NCBI GenBank assembly: GCA_045603745.1
Contig: JAZUMQ010000016.1
Location: forward strand, 1-58,313
DNA length: 58,313 nt
Direction of reading: 5' to 3'
Source: RGIG995 sp045603745
GTDB lineage: Bacteria; Bacillota; Clostridia; Oscillospirales; UBA644
The notes beneath the pieces are model-generated. The model did not search any database and was not told the DNA's origin. It was given only the letters and a program-made list of their open reading frames with translations. A program made the position numbers and the translations under genes. Numbering within the stretch: the first letter of the stretch is position 1; every line of letters begins with the position of its first letter. Below, piece by piece: positions 7,989 to 16,346 of this stretch.

Positions 7989-10616
7989 TCAAATATCTTT
8001 TGCTTGTTTTACAAGACGATACAGTTCGTTCATCGCCTCAATGGGGGTAAGTAAGGTTACGTCCGTTTTTTTTAAGGTTTCGATGATTTCGTCAACGTAG
8101 CCGGCGGTCATTGGAATTTGTAGGTCTTCCTCTTGAACGGTCTTCGTCGGGCGTACAACAGATTCCGACTCCAATTCCGACAGAATGAATTCTGCACGGT
8201 GGATAATTTCTTCGGGAACCCCGGCAAGACGAGCAACTTCGACACCGTAACTGTCGTCGGTTCCTCCTTCAACAATTTTTCGGAGGAACAGAATATCTTT
8301 TCCCTTTTTCTTTGCGGCGATATTATAATTTCGGATTCCGGGAATCTCTTGTTCCAATGCGATCAATTCGTGATAATGAGTGGCAAACAATGATTTTCCG
8401 GCAATTTTTTGGGTTGCGTATTCTACTACCGCGCGGGCAATGCTCATTCCGTCAAAGGTTGAAGTTCCACGGCCGATTTCGTCAAAAATCATCAAAGATT
8501 TCTTTGTGGCGTTCTTTACGATATAGGCAACTTCGGTCATTTCCACCATAAAGGTTGATTGTCCCATTGCTAAATCGTCCGAGGCCCCAACGCGCGTAAA
8601 GATCTTATCGCAAACTCCGATGGTAGCCTCCGAGGCCGGTACGAAAGAGCCGATCTGAGCCATTAAAATGATGATGGCAACTTGGCGCATATAAGTGGAT
8701 TTCCCTGCCATATTTGGTCCGGTAATAATGGCGGTTCGATTATTCTTTCTGTCAAGATACGTATCGTTGGGAACGAACATATCGTCCCGCAACATAGATT
8801 CAACTACCGGGTGGCGACCGTTTTTGATTTCAATTACGTCGCTTTCGTTCACAAAAGGACAGGTATAGCTGTTTTTCAGTGCAACGTGAGCTAAAGAAAG
8901 TAACGCATCGAGTAATGCGATGGCGTCGGCAGAACGGCGGATTCGATCCAAAGCATCTGCCAATTTTTTCTTTAGTGCGGTATAAAGATCGTATTCAATT
9001 TGAACGATCTGTTCGTTTGCCGTTGCAAGTTGTAATTCGATCTCTTTCAATTCCGGCGTTATGTACCGTTCCGCGTTGACGAGGGTTCCTTTACGGATAT
9101 AATGCTCCGGAACCAGGTGGGTGTTCAATTTTGTAACTTCGAGATAATAACCAATGATTTTGTTGTAACCGATCTTTAAATTTTTAATTCCGGTTTTTTC
9201 TTTTTCGGAAGTTTCAATATTTGCAAGAACTTGCTTTGCATTTTTAAGAAGATTTCGCAGTTCGTCCAGTTTTTCATGGTATCCCTGACGAATCATCTTC
9301 CCTTCTCGAATCAGCATCGGCGGGTCTTCGACAATCGCTTCTTCAATCATGGACGTTAAATCTTCCAACGGATCCAAATCGTCATGGATTCGCTTTAACA
9401 AAGACGGCTCCATCGGTTTTAAAATTCGTTTGATGTCCGGAAATGTGGAAAAACTTACGCACAACGCTCTCATATCTCTGGGATTGAGGGTGTCATAGAC
9501 GATCTTCGTCATTAACCGTTGGACATCCCGAACGTTATTCAGAAGGTCTCGCAATTCTGTGCGTTCCAAATGAGCGTCGTAGAGTTTCCGAACGGCGTCC
9601 TGTCTTGCCAAAATGGAAGGAATATCCAACAATGGTTTTTCCAAAAATTTGCGCAACTGACGGGCGCCCATGGCGGTGCGGGTTTTATCCAAAACCCCAA
9701 GAAGAGACCCTTGTCGTTCTTTTGTTCGTAATGTTTCGACGATTTCAAGGTTTCTCCAGGTGGAAAAATCTAAATCCATATAGTCGCCATCGGTCAAATA
9801 GCGTAAATTTTTCATGTGGGACAGATCGCAAAGTTGCGTTTTTTGCAAGTAATCCAAAAGTCCGCCGGCAGCTTTTAACAGGAGTTCTCCTTCCGGAATA
9901 TCCAAATCCCGAATGGCTTTCCCTGTTTGTTGTTCAATGCGGCGCATACAGTCCTTCAGACGGAAACTTTCACTATCTCCTTCTTTGACGGTGCAATGCC
10001 CTAATTTCGCAAAATATTCTCGGATCAAGGTGGATTCCTGTGCCGTCTTATTAAGATAAGCCTCTCGGGGAGCATAGCGGCACAAATGGGACAACAGGGC
10101 GGGATCGGACAGTTTGAATACGTCCGTCAAGAAGAAATCTCCGGTAGTAATATCTGCATAACAAAAAGCAACTTTTCCTTCGTCAGCACAAATACCTACG
10201 ATGTAGTTGTTCTTCTTTTCGTCGAGCATGGTCGGTTCCGTAACGGTTCCGGGGGTAATTACGCGAGTTACTTCTCTCCCCAGAACTTCGTTGGAATTTT
10301 CCGCTTTGTTTTGTTCGCAGATTGTAACACTGAACCCTCTGGAAACCAGGCGGGAAATATAATTATCCACGCTGTGAAAGGGCACGCCACACATGGGTGC
10401 CCGATCCTCCAGACCGCAATCTCGCCCGGTTAACGTCAGATCTAATTCACGGCTGACGGTACGAGCATCGTCAAAGAACATCTCATAAAAATCGCCGAGA
10501 CGATACATGAGAATACAATCTTTATATTGCTGTTTCAGTTCGAGATACTGTCGCATCATGGGGGACAATTTATCGATAGGGATGACTTCCCCCTGGGCTG
10601 TGATAATATCCGTCAT
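7989..10616 (-). CDS. mutS: DNA mismatch repair protein MutS
   Basis: An 875-residue MutS that recognises base mismatches and small loops. The mismatch-wedging Phe and Glu are in GDFYEMF (F43, E45). The ATPase has Walker A GPNMAGKST (633-641) and Walker B with D712 and E713 (DEIGRGTSTFDG), then the ATHYHEL motif. Length and architecture are standard. It lies 28 bases after the ylbF-like gene. Confidence 0.96.
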   Translation of the reverse strand: MTDIITAQGEVIPIDKLSPMMRQYLELKQQYKDCILMYRLGDFYEMFFDDARTVSRELDLTLTGRDCGLEDRAPMCGVPFHSVDNYISRLVSRGFSVTICEQNKAENSNEVLGREVTRVITPGTVTEPTMLDEKKNNYIVGICADEGKVAFCYADITTGDFFLTDVFKLSDPALLSHLCRYAPREAYLNKTAQESTLIREYFAKLGHCTVKEGDSESFRLKDCMRRIEQQTGKAIRDLDIPEGELLLKAAGGLLDYLQKTQLCDLSHMKNLRYLTDGDYMDLDFSTWRNLEIVETLRTKERQGSLLGVLDKTRTAMGARQLRKFLEKPLLDIPSILARQDAVRKLYDAHLERTELRDLLNNVRDVQRLMTKIVYDTLNPRDMRALCVSFSTFPDIKRILKPMEPSLLKRIHDDLDPLEDLTSMIEEAIVEDPPMLIREGKMIRQGYHEKLDELRNLLKNAKQVLANIETSEKEKTGIKNLKIGYNKIIGYYLEVTKLNTHLVPEHYIRKGTLVNAERYITPELKEIELQLATANEQIVQIEYDLYTALKKKLADALDRIRRSADAIALLDALLSLAHVALKNSYTCPFVNESDVIEIKNGRHPVVESMLRDDMFVPNDTYLDRKNNRTAIITGPNMAGKSTYMRQVAIIILMAQIGSFVPASEATIGVCDKIFTRVGASDDLAMGQSTFMVEMTEVAYIVKNATKKSLMIFDEIGRGTSTFDGMSIARAVVEYATQKIAGKSLFATHYHELIALEQEIPGIRNYNIAAKKKGKDILFLRKIVEGGTDDSYGVEVARLAGVPEEIIHRAEFILSELESESVVRPTKTVQEEDLQIPMTAGYVDEIIETLKKTDVTLLTPIEAMNELYRLVKQAKDI

Positions 10617-10644
10617 TGGCTTTTACGTCCTTATCTTGTAAAAT

Positions 10645-11040
10645 TTAGTGACAACCGGAGCAGCCGGAACAATTTCCGCCGCAAGAATGGGGTTCTTCGC
10701 CGGTCACGTGGAAGTTGATAATTTGATAAACGCTGTTTACCAGTTCCTGCAATGCTTCGGAAGATTCGGAGAATTGTTTCATTACCGGGTGAGAGATGAC
10801 TTTATCATATGCGGAATTCATCGTGTCACGCATACTGTTAAGCATTTCTTCGTCCTGATCTTTGGTTTCTTTTTGAAGTTCTGTCATTAACTGCATACGG
10901 CGAAGATTATATTCTCCGATAAACATCTGCAGTTCGGAATCGGTTTCCTGAAGCGCTTTCGCTTCTGCATATTTCTTAAATTCTTCGCTGGCTTCAATTG
11001 CTTCGCCCAGTTCATGAGCAAGTTTTGTAAGATCTGTCAT
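10645..11040 (-). CDS. YlbF/YmcA-family protein with a C-terminal Cys cluster
   Basis: A 131-residue helical protein of the YlbF/YmcA (Com_YlbF) family. In Bacillus, YlbF, YmcA and YaaT form a complex that carries iron-sulfur clusters and steers RNase Y. The helical part covers about 1-110. The last 14 residues form a cysteine-rich tail with C120, C124, C127 and C130 plus terminal H131, a plausible metal or Fe-S site. It sits between miaB (itself an Fe-S enzyme) and mutS. Whether it acts with RNase Y here is an inference from the family. Confidence 0.8.
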   Translation of the reverse strand: MTDLTKLAHELGEAIEASEEFKKYAEAKALQETDSELQMFIGEYNLRRMQLMTELQKETKDQDEEMLNSMRDTMNSAYDKVISHPVMKQFSESSEALQELVNSVYQIINFHVTGEEPHSCGGNCSGCSGCH

Positions 11041-11092
11041 TTTAATTTTCCTCTTTCATAATTGTTATATTTTAATTTGAATTAAAAACGCT

Positions 11093-12514
11093 TTAATCGA
11101 CAAGGGTTCCGTACATTCCCCAGTTTAACGCCCGATCAATACGAACGTTGACCTTTGTTCCTGCCGGAAAATTCCCCGGGAAATGAACCAGTTTGTTACT
11201 TTCGGTTCTTCCATCACAAAGAGTCGGATTCTTCTCATTTTGTCCGGTTACCAAAACCGTGATGACTTGTCCGACGAATTTTTGATTTGCATGAGACGAT
11301 AATTCACTTTGTAATGCAGAAAGACGCCGATAACGATCGCTTTTTATCGCGTCCGGGATTTGATCGTCCATTTCTGCTGCAGGAGTTCCGTTTCGGGGAG
11401 AGTAAATAAAGGTAAAAAGCCCATCGAATTCCACTTCGCGGATCAAAGACATGGTATCCTGAAAATCTTCTTCCGTCTCCGTGGGAAATCCAACGATAAC
11501 GTCAGACGTAAATACGACGTCTGGGATTTTTTTCTTTGCAAGAGAGATCAAATTGAGATAATCCTCACGGGTATATTTTCGATTCATCAGTTTCAGAATC
11601 CGATTGCTTCCGGATTGAAACGGAAGATGGATATGTCGAGAAATATGAGGACATTCCGCAATGGTGTTGATTAGTTTTTCCGAGGCGTCTTTGGGGTGTG
11701 ACGTCATGAATCGAATCGTAAATTCACCCTCAAAAGAGTCGATTTCCCGAAGAAGATCGGAAAAATCATAATCAACGCTCAAATCGTTGCAATAAGAATT
11801 TACGTTTTGGCCAAGTAAGGTGATTTCCTTGTATCCTTGTTCTACCAGAGAGCGAACTTCTTTCAGTACGGATTCCGGAGCACGGCTTCGCTCCCGTCCG
11901 CGTACGTGAGGAACGATGCAATAGGTGCAGAAATTATTGCAGCCGGACATGATGGACACCCACGCTCTTGTCTTGTCTGTTCGACGCACCGGTAACCCTT
12001 CCGCAATATTTCCATCGGAAGGTTCGTTATCAAAAATTCGATCCGAGCCGGTCAAAATTTTATAAAGATTTTCCGGGAAACGATAGAGCGCATGAGGGCC
12101 GAACAATAAATTAACGTGACGGTATTTCCGACGAATTTCTTCGGAGACTGCTGATTGTTGCATCATACAACCGCATAAAGCAATAATCGTATCGGGTTTT
12201 TCTCGCTTTAACGAAGCAAGCGAACCAACCGTTCCGTAAACCTTTTGTTCTGCGTGATCTCGCACGGCACAGGTGTTAAAAAGGATAAAATCAGCGTCCG
12301 ACGGATCGTTGGTGAAAACAAACCCCATTTCGGATAACATTCCGTTGATTCGTTCCGTATCATTCTCGTTCTGCTGACACCCGAAGGTCTTTGTATAGGC
12401 AACGATCGGAGACCCTGTTTTAATTTGTTTTTCTGCAATAAGCTTGCGGATTAATGCAATATAATCACGTTGACGCTGAATTTCCTCCTGGGAAATATAC
12501 TTTGATTCTGACAT
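11093..12514 (-). CDS. miaB: tRNA-2-methylthio-N6-dimethylallyladenosine synthase MiaB
   Basis: A 473-residue radical SAM methylthiotransferase that converts i6A37 to ms2i6A37. The N-terminal UPF0004 domain supplies C46, C82 and C116 for the auxiliary [4Fe-4S] cluster. The radical SAM cluster cysteines are C192, C196 and C199 (GCNNFCTYC), and the C-terminus has a TRAM RNA-binding domain. It is the first gene of the 12-gene leftward run and has a promoter 35 bases upstream. Confidence 0.95.
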   Translation of the reverse strand: MSESKYISQEEIQRQRDYIALIRKLIAEKQIKTGSPIVAYTKTFGCQQNENDTERINGMLSEMGFVFTNDPSDADFILFNTCAVRDHAEQKVYGTVGSLASLKREKPDTIIALCGCMMQQSAVSEEIRRKYRHVNLLFGPHALYRFPENLYKILTGSDRIFDNEPSDGNIAEGLPVRRTDKTRAWVSIMSGCNNFCTYCIVPHVRGRERSRAPESVLKEVRSLVEQGYKEITLLGQNVNSYCNDLSVDYDFSDLLREIDSFEGEFTIRFMTSHPKDASEKLINTIAECPHISRHIHLPFQSGSNRILKLMNRKYTREDYLNLISLAKKKIPDVVFTSDVIVGFPTETEEDFQDTMSLIREVEFDGLFTFIYSPRNGTPAAEMDDQIPDAIKSDRYRRLSALQSELSSHANQKFVGQVITVLVTGQNEKNPTLCDGRTESNKLVHFPGNFPAGTKVNVRIDRALNWGMYGTLVD

Positions 12515-12548
12515 TCAGACACTCATTCCTATTATCTATTTTATCTTT

Positions 12549-12577
12549 ATTATAATACAAAATAAGTGATTTGTAAA
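12549..12577 (-). promoter_or_regulatory. Sigma-A-type promoter for the miaB-to-rluD run
   Basis: Read leftward, TTTACA (12577-12572) and TATAAT (12554-12549) are separated by 17 bases. It stands 35 bases before the miaB start and faces away from the next promoter at 12630-12658. Confidence 0.75.
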
Positions 12578-12629
12578 TAAAGTTTTAATAAAAGTAAAAT
12601 TTTATTTAAAATTAGCACACATATCACGC

Positions 12630-12658
12630 TTGAAATCTTTCCCAATCTATGTTATAAT
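12630..12658 (+). promoter_or_regulatory. Sigma-A-type promoter for the Cys-rich gene and pgi
   Basis: TTGAAA (12630-12635) and TATAAT (12653-12658) are separated by 17 bases. The first gene starts 25 bases downstream. Confidence 0.8.
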
Positions 12659-12682
12659 TGTAAAAAAGGAAGGAGTGTCCGT

Positions 12683-12886
12683 ATGTTTCGTAAGAATATT
12701 GACCCCAATTGTGAATATTGCAAAAACGGGAACGTCCTCACTGACGGGAACGTTTTATGCAAAAAATACGGATTGATCCAACCTCAGGTCGATTGTAAAA
12801 AATTTCTGTACTGCTCTTTAAAGCGGATTCCCCGCCGTCCTGCCGCGTTGCCGGAATACGACAGTTCAGATTTTTCTATCGACTGA
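12683..12886 (+). CDS. Small cysteine-rich protein, probable metal binder
   Basis: A 67-residue protein I do not recognise. It has five cysteines, at 10, 13, 26, 38 and 44, beginning with a CEYC pair, and a basic stretch KRIPRRP at 48-54. This resembles a small zinc-ribbon-like fold, but no family is assigned. An AGGAAGGAG ribosome site and a promoter directly upstream show it is a real gene. pgi follows 36 bases after its stop with no promoter of its own, so the two are probably cotranscribed. Confidence 0.7.
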   Translation: MFRKNIDPNCEYCKNGNVLTDGNVLCKKYGLIQPQVDCKKFLYCSLKRIPRRPAALPEYDSSDFSID

Positions 12887-12922
12887 TTTTTTTTGTAAAT
12901 CATCAGATTGGAGAATATAAAT

Positions 12923-14263
12923 ATGGTATTAAAAGTGAACAAACAGTACCTGAACGGTTTTATCGGAGAGAACGAATACGAAGGATTAAAACCTTACGTT
13001 GTCGCTGCTGACAAAATGCTTATGGAAAAGACCGGAGCAGGCAATGATTTTCTTGGCTGGGTCGATCTTCCTGTCAATTATAACAAGGAAGAGTTTGCTC
13101 GTATTAAAATTGCTGCCGAAAAAATCAAGAAAAATTCCGATGTTCTTTTAGTTGTCGGAATTGGCGGATCTTATTTGGGAGCCCGTGCCGCCATTGAGTT
13201 TGTTAAATCTCCCATGTACAACAATCTGAAGCGTGATGGAACTCCGGAAATCTACTTTATCGGAAACTCTATTTCTTCTACACATCTTCAAGAAGTATTG
13301 TCGATTTGCGAAGGAAAAGATGTCAGTGTTAATATCATTTCCAAGTCCGGAACAACCACAGAGCCTGCATTGGCATTTCGGATTTTGAAAGAATATTTGG
13401 AAAAGAAATACGGAAAAGACGGCGCAAAAGAACGCATTTACGCCACCACGGACAAAGCCCGGGGAACTTTGAAGTCCTTGGCTGACCGGGAAGGCTACGA
13501 ATGTTTTGTGATTCCCGACGACGTGGGCGGACGGTTCTCCGTGCTGACTCCCGTTGGACTTTTACCCATTGCAGCTGCTGGGATCGATATTGATGCTTTG
13601 ATGCAGGGTGCTGCTGATGCAATGAAAGATTTCTCAGATTCGGATCTGAGTAAGAACCCTTGTTACGAATTTGCTTCCATTCGTAATATTCTCCTCCGGA
13701 AGGGTCGGTCCATTGAAGTTACCGTGGGATACGAACCTTATCTTTGGTGCTTGGGAGAATGGATTAAACAACTTTACGGCGAGAGCGAAGGGAAAGATGG
13801 CAAAGGCCTCTTCCCCACCAGCATGATTTTCTCTACGGATCTTCACTCCCTCGGTCAGTATCTGCAAGAAGGAATGCGGACGATGTACGAGACGGTTTTG
13901 TGGGTTAACAAGTCCAAGCAAGAGTTGGTTGTTGGTGTCGACCCCGAAAATCTTGACGGTCTGAATTTCCTTGCCGGAAAATCCATGCAGGACGTTAATA
14001 TGAAGGCGTTCCAGGCCACTGCTTTGGCTCATATGGACGGTGGTGTTCCTTCGGTTGTTCTCGAGTTGGAAGATGCTTCTGCTCATTCTCTTGGTTACCT
14101 GATTTATTTTTATGAAAAGGCGTGTGCGATTTCAGGTTATCTGTTGGGAGTCAACCCCTTCGATCAACCCGGGGTTGAAGCATATAAAAAGAATATGTTT
14201 GCGCTCCTTGGGAAGCCCGGGTACGAAGACATGAAAGCAGAACTTGAGGCAAAATTAAAATAA
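12923..14263 (+). CDS. pgi: Glucose-6-phosphate isomerase
   Basis: A protein of about 446 residues that interconverts glucose-6-phosphate and fructose-6-phosphate in glycolysis. The sugar-phosphate-binding motif GIGGSYLGARAA, the SKSGTTTEP motif, the active-site region GESEGKDGKGLFP and the C-terminal QPGVEAYKK are all present, in the short form usual for Firmicutes. The start is taken at ATG 12923 because GGAG lies at the right distance; a TTG at 12908 is in frame but inside that ribosome site. Codon choice (CCC for Pro, C-ending codons) is richer than in neighbours and hints at high expression. Confidence 0.95.
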   Translation: MVLKVNKQYLNGFIGENEYEGLKPYVVAADKMLMEKTGAGNDFLGWVDLPVNYNKEEFARIKIAAEKIKKNSDVLLVVGIGGSYLGARAAIEFVKSPMYNNLKRDGTPEIYFIGNSISSTHLQEVLSICEGKDVSVNIISKSGTTTEPALAFRILKEYLEKKYGKDGAKERIYATTDKARGTLKSLADREGYECFVIPDDVGGRFSVLTPVGLLPIAAAGIDIDALMQGAADAMKDFSDSDLSKNPCYEFASIRNILLRKGRSIEVTVGYEPYLWCLGEWIKQLYGESEGKDGKGLFPTSMIFSTDLHSLGQYLQEGMRTMYETVLWVNKSKQELVVGVDPENLDGLNFLAGKSMQDVNMKAFQATALAHMDGGVPSVVLELEDASAHSLGYLIYFYEKACAISGYLLGVNPFDQPGVEAYKKNMFALLGKPGYEDMKAELEAKLK

Positions 14264-14297
14264 ATTTCGATTTTGAGAAAAATTTTTCTTTTCCCTC

Positions 14298-14326
14298 TTG
14301 CATTCTGGAAAAAAATATGATATAAT
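14298..14326 (+). promoter_or_regulatory. Sigma-A-type promoter for the small P-loop gene
   Basis: TTGCAT (14298-14303) and TATAAT (14321-14326) are separated by 17 bases, 35 bases before the gene. Confidence 0.75.
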
Positions 14327-14361
14327 AAAGTTAGCAAATAGAAAGAGGAGGATGTTCCCCC

Positions 14362-14763
14362 ATGATTAAACTTATTGTTGGACTCAAAGGAACCGGCAAA
14401 ACCAAAACTCTCATCGCAGAAGCAAACGCCGCCATGGCTTCCGATCACGGTTGCGTCGTCTGCGTTGAAAAAGGCAGAAAACTGATCTATGACATCAGTC
14501 ATAAGGTTCGTCTTATCAGTTCTGACGAGTACGATATTAATACTTACGACCGTTTCTTCGGTTTTCTCTGCGGCTTGATGTCCGCAAACTATGACATCAC
14601 CGATATTTTTGTTGATTCCATCACGAAAATTTGTGGCGATGATTTGGCAGCTTTGGAATCTTTCCTCGCTGAAGTCAGCCAGGTAATCCGTAATATTGAT
14701 ATTACCATTACACTGAGCAAAGACCAAGGCGAACTTTCCGACGAGTTAAAAAAATATCTGTAA
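14362..14763 (+). CDS. Small P-loop protein of unknown function
   Basis: A 133-residue protein with an N-terminal Walker A motif GLKGTGKT at residues 7-14 and a hydrophobic strand ending in aspartate (DIFVDS, about 79-84) that could serve as Walker B. No membrane segment or second domain is present, so it is near the smallest size for a P-loop NTPase. Comparable proteins in Clostridia are sometimes labelled PilT-like, which the sequence does not justify. It has its own promoter and a strong terminator, so it is a single-gene unit. The ribosome site is GAGGAGG. Confidence 0.7.
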   Translation: MIKLIVGLKGTGKTKTLIAEANAAMASDHGCVVCVEKGRKLIYDISHKVRLISSDEYDINTYDRFFGFLCGLMSANYDITDIFVDSITKICGDDLAALESFLAEVSQVIRNIDITITLSKDQGELSDELKKYL

Positions 14764-14789
14764 TCTCGTCACGGTTGCATTAATACATC

Positions 14790-14824
14790 GGGGAGACTTT
14801 TCTAAAAGAAAGTCTCCCCTTTTT
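14790..14824 (+). terminator. Rho-independent terminator after the small P-loop gene
   Basis: An 11-bp stem (14790-14800 with 14809-14819, GGGGAGACTTT and its complement) is followed by TTTTT. Confidence 0.9.
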
Positions 14825-14848
14825 ATTCGGAAAAACAGCATTTTGAAT

Positions 14849-15805
14849 TTAACTTATTGGATAAAGTACGTCATGTAATAGAGAAATGAGTTTTTCAGCT
14901 TTGTCTTCCGAAACGACGACTTGAAAAATCCCGGAACCAAAACGTATATTTGATAAAAATTCAGAGAAAACCTCTGAAATAGCGGCAAGTATTTTTCCTT
15001 CCGTCTGTTTTTTTAACACCGCTGTGATAATACAATTTTTATCAGGTGCAATACACATTGTAACTCCGCTTTGAAGTGGGGATTCTGAAGAAATAATCGT
15101 ACCGTTATTCTTAGAAAAGGAAGTAAGAACCTCCGTGGGAACTTGATATTGTTTCGCCAAAGAAGCGGCGCGGGGGTGAAGAACTTTTGCTCCATGTAAT
15201 GCGAGATTCAACATTGTATCTTCATGTATGGAATCAAATCGAACTGCGTTTTGTACTCGTCTGGGATCTGCAGAATAGACTCCATCTACGTCGGTAAAAA
15301 TCATGCAGCGATCTGCTCTTAAAGCCGCCGCTAACGCAATCGCAGAAGTGTCCGATCCTCCGCGGCCTAAGGTAACCATGTCTCCGGCATCATTGATTCC
15401 TTGAAATCCGGTTACCACAATGATTTTCCCTTGATTCCATTCCTTCCGAATTCGGGCAGTATCAATACTTGTAATTCGTCCATCTCCCATTTTTCCGGAA
15501 ACGTGGATCGGAATTTGCATTCCGTTCAGCGATATTGCATCGGAACCGAGTTTACACAACGTCGCCGCAAGCAGTGCCGCAGAAGCTTGTTCCCCGGTAG
15601 TCAGCAATGCATCGGATTCTCGGGACGGAAATTGATTTGACAATTCCAAATACCGCTTGGTTAAGGCATCGGTTGTTTTTCCCTGCGCCGATACTACGAC
15701 CAACATACGGTTGTTTTTTGCATCTGTCTGTATTCGTTTTGCAACGCGGCGAACACATTCCGCGTCAGCAAGAGACGATCCGCCATATTTTTGAATAATT
15801 TTCAT
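14849..15805 (-). CDS. Aspartokinase, short form with one ACT-like domain
   Basis: About 318 residues. It phosphorylates aspartate in the first step of the lysine/threonine/methionine/diaminopimelate pathway. The kinase domain is complete: QKYGGSSLAD at the start, TTGEQASAALL, LGRGGSDTSA, FTDVDGVYSADPR and a GAKVLHPRA motif. After about residue 245 only some 75 residues remain, whereas usual aspartokinases have two ACT domains and about 400 residues. The remainder resembles a single, divergent ACT domain, so feedback control by amino acids may be lost or changed. ATG 15805 gives the normal family N-terminus, but a TTG at 15811 lies closer to the AAGGAG site. That site is inside a hairpin (see 15815-15858). 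Confidence 0.85.
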   Translation of the reverse strand: MKIIQKYGGSSLADAECVRRVAKRIQTDAKNNRMLVVVSAQGKTTDALTKRYLELSNQFPSRESDALLTTGEQASAALLAATLCKLGSDAISLNGMQIPIHVSGKMGDGRITSIDTARIRKEWNQGKIIVVTGFQGINDAGDMVTLGRGGSDTSAIALAAALRADRCMIFTDVDGVYSADPRRVQNAVRFDSIHEDTMLNLALHGAKVLHPRAASLAKQYQVPTEVLTSFSKNNGTIISSESPLQSGVTMCIAPDKNCIITAVLKKQTEGKILAAISEVFSEFLSNIRFGSGIFQVVVSEDKAEKLISLLHDVLYPIS

Positions 15806-15814
15806 GTACAATAA

Positions 15815-15858
15815 AACTCCTTCCGCAGGGGCTATTCCAGTATATTGCGGAAGGAGTT
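15815..15858 (-). promoter_or_regulatory. Hairpin that encloses the aspartokinase ribosome-binding site
   Basis: A 13-bp perfect stem (15815-15827 with 15846-15858) and an 18-base loop lie between ruvX and the aspartokinase gene. In the leftward mRNA the 3' arm carries GGAAGGAG, the ribosome site, and is followed by TTTTATT. It could therefore be a terminator between the two genes, a translational block, or both. No ligand-binding leader is evident. Confidence 0.55.
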
Positions 15859-15879
15859 ATTTTGTTCCCATATAATAAA

Positions 15880-16290
15880 TCAACGATTTTGGTCAAGATA
15901 GCCTTGCAGCAACACCGCTGCAGCTGCGGCATCAATAGTCTTTCTTTGATCTTTTGCTTTTGTTCCACCGGCGTGAAGCATTTGAGATGCAATAACGGTC
16001 GTATATTTTTCGTCAATTAATTCGACATCGACACCAAAACGCTTAAATAGTTCTTCACGGAATCGTTCTACTCGTTCACACATTTCGCTTTTTGCACCGT
16101 CGGTACGGCCAGGGTATCCAAGGATTACCTTATCCGGAGAGAGATTCGTAAAAATTTCTCCGACTGCATTCAATAGTTTTTCATAATTACGGGAAGGAAT
16201 TACTTGGTAAGGCGTAGCAATTAATCCGGTGGGATCCGATACCGCGATTCCGGTGCGTGCCATACCATAATCAATCGCAAGAATCCGCAT
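15880..16290 (-). CDS. ruvX: RuvX/YqgF-family pre-16S rRNA nuclease
   Basis: A 136-residue RNase-H-fold protein that in other bacteria matures the 5' end of 16S rRNA; the family is also called a Holliday-junction resolvase. The first strand with its catalytic aspartate reads MRILAIDYGMARTGIAVSD (D7), and the C-terminal part has DEKYTTVIA and the terminal region with KTIDAAAAAVLLQGYL. Length is typical. It lies downstream of acpP, across a hairpin terminator, and upstream of aspartokinase. Confidence 0.92.
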   Translation of the reverse strand: MRILAIDYGMARTGIAVSDPTGLIATPYQVIPSRNYEKLLNAVGEIFTNLSPDKVILGYPGRTDGAKSEMCERVERFREELFKRFGVDVELIDEKYTTVIASQMLHAGGTKAKDQRKTIDAAAAAVLLQGYLDQNR

Positions 16291-16299
16291 AAAAACGTC

Positions 16300-16340
16300 C
16301 TTTCAAAAATGAACCGCCGGAAAAAGTTTCTTTCCGGCGG
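16300..16340 (-). terminator. Hairpin terminator between the acyl carrier gene and ruvX
   Basis: Read leftward, a 10-bp stem (16340-16331 with 16323-16314, CCGCCGGAAA) is followed by TTCATTTTTG. It sits just before ruvX, so either it is leaky or ruvX has a separate promoter that I could not see. Confidence 0.75.
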
Positions 16341-16346
16341 AAAATA

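Noticed and set aside
14849..15811. Aspartokinase as a frameshifted pseudogene
   Set aside because: Downstream of the stop is only a short spacer and the terminator of the opposite gene; no remaining ACT sequence is visible in other frames.
15806..15880. Lysine riboswitch or T-box in front of aspartokinase
   Set aside because: Only about 75 bases with one simple hairpin; no conserved riboswitch core or T-box sequence.
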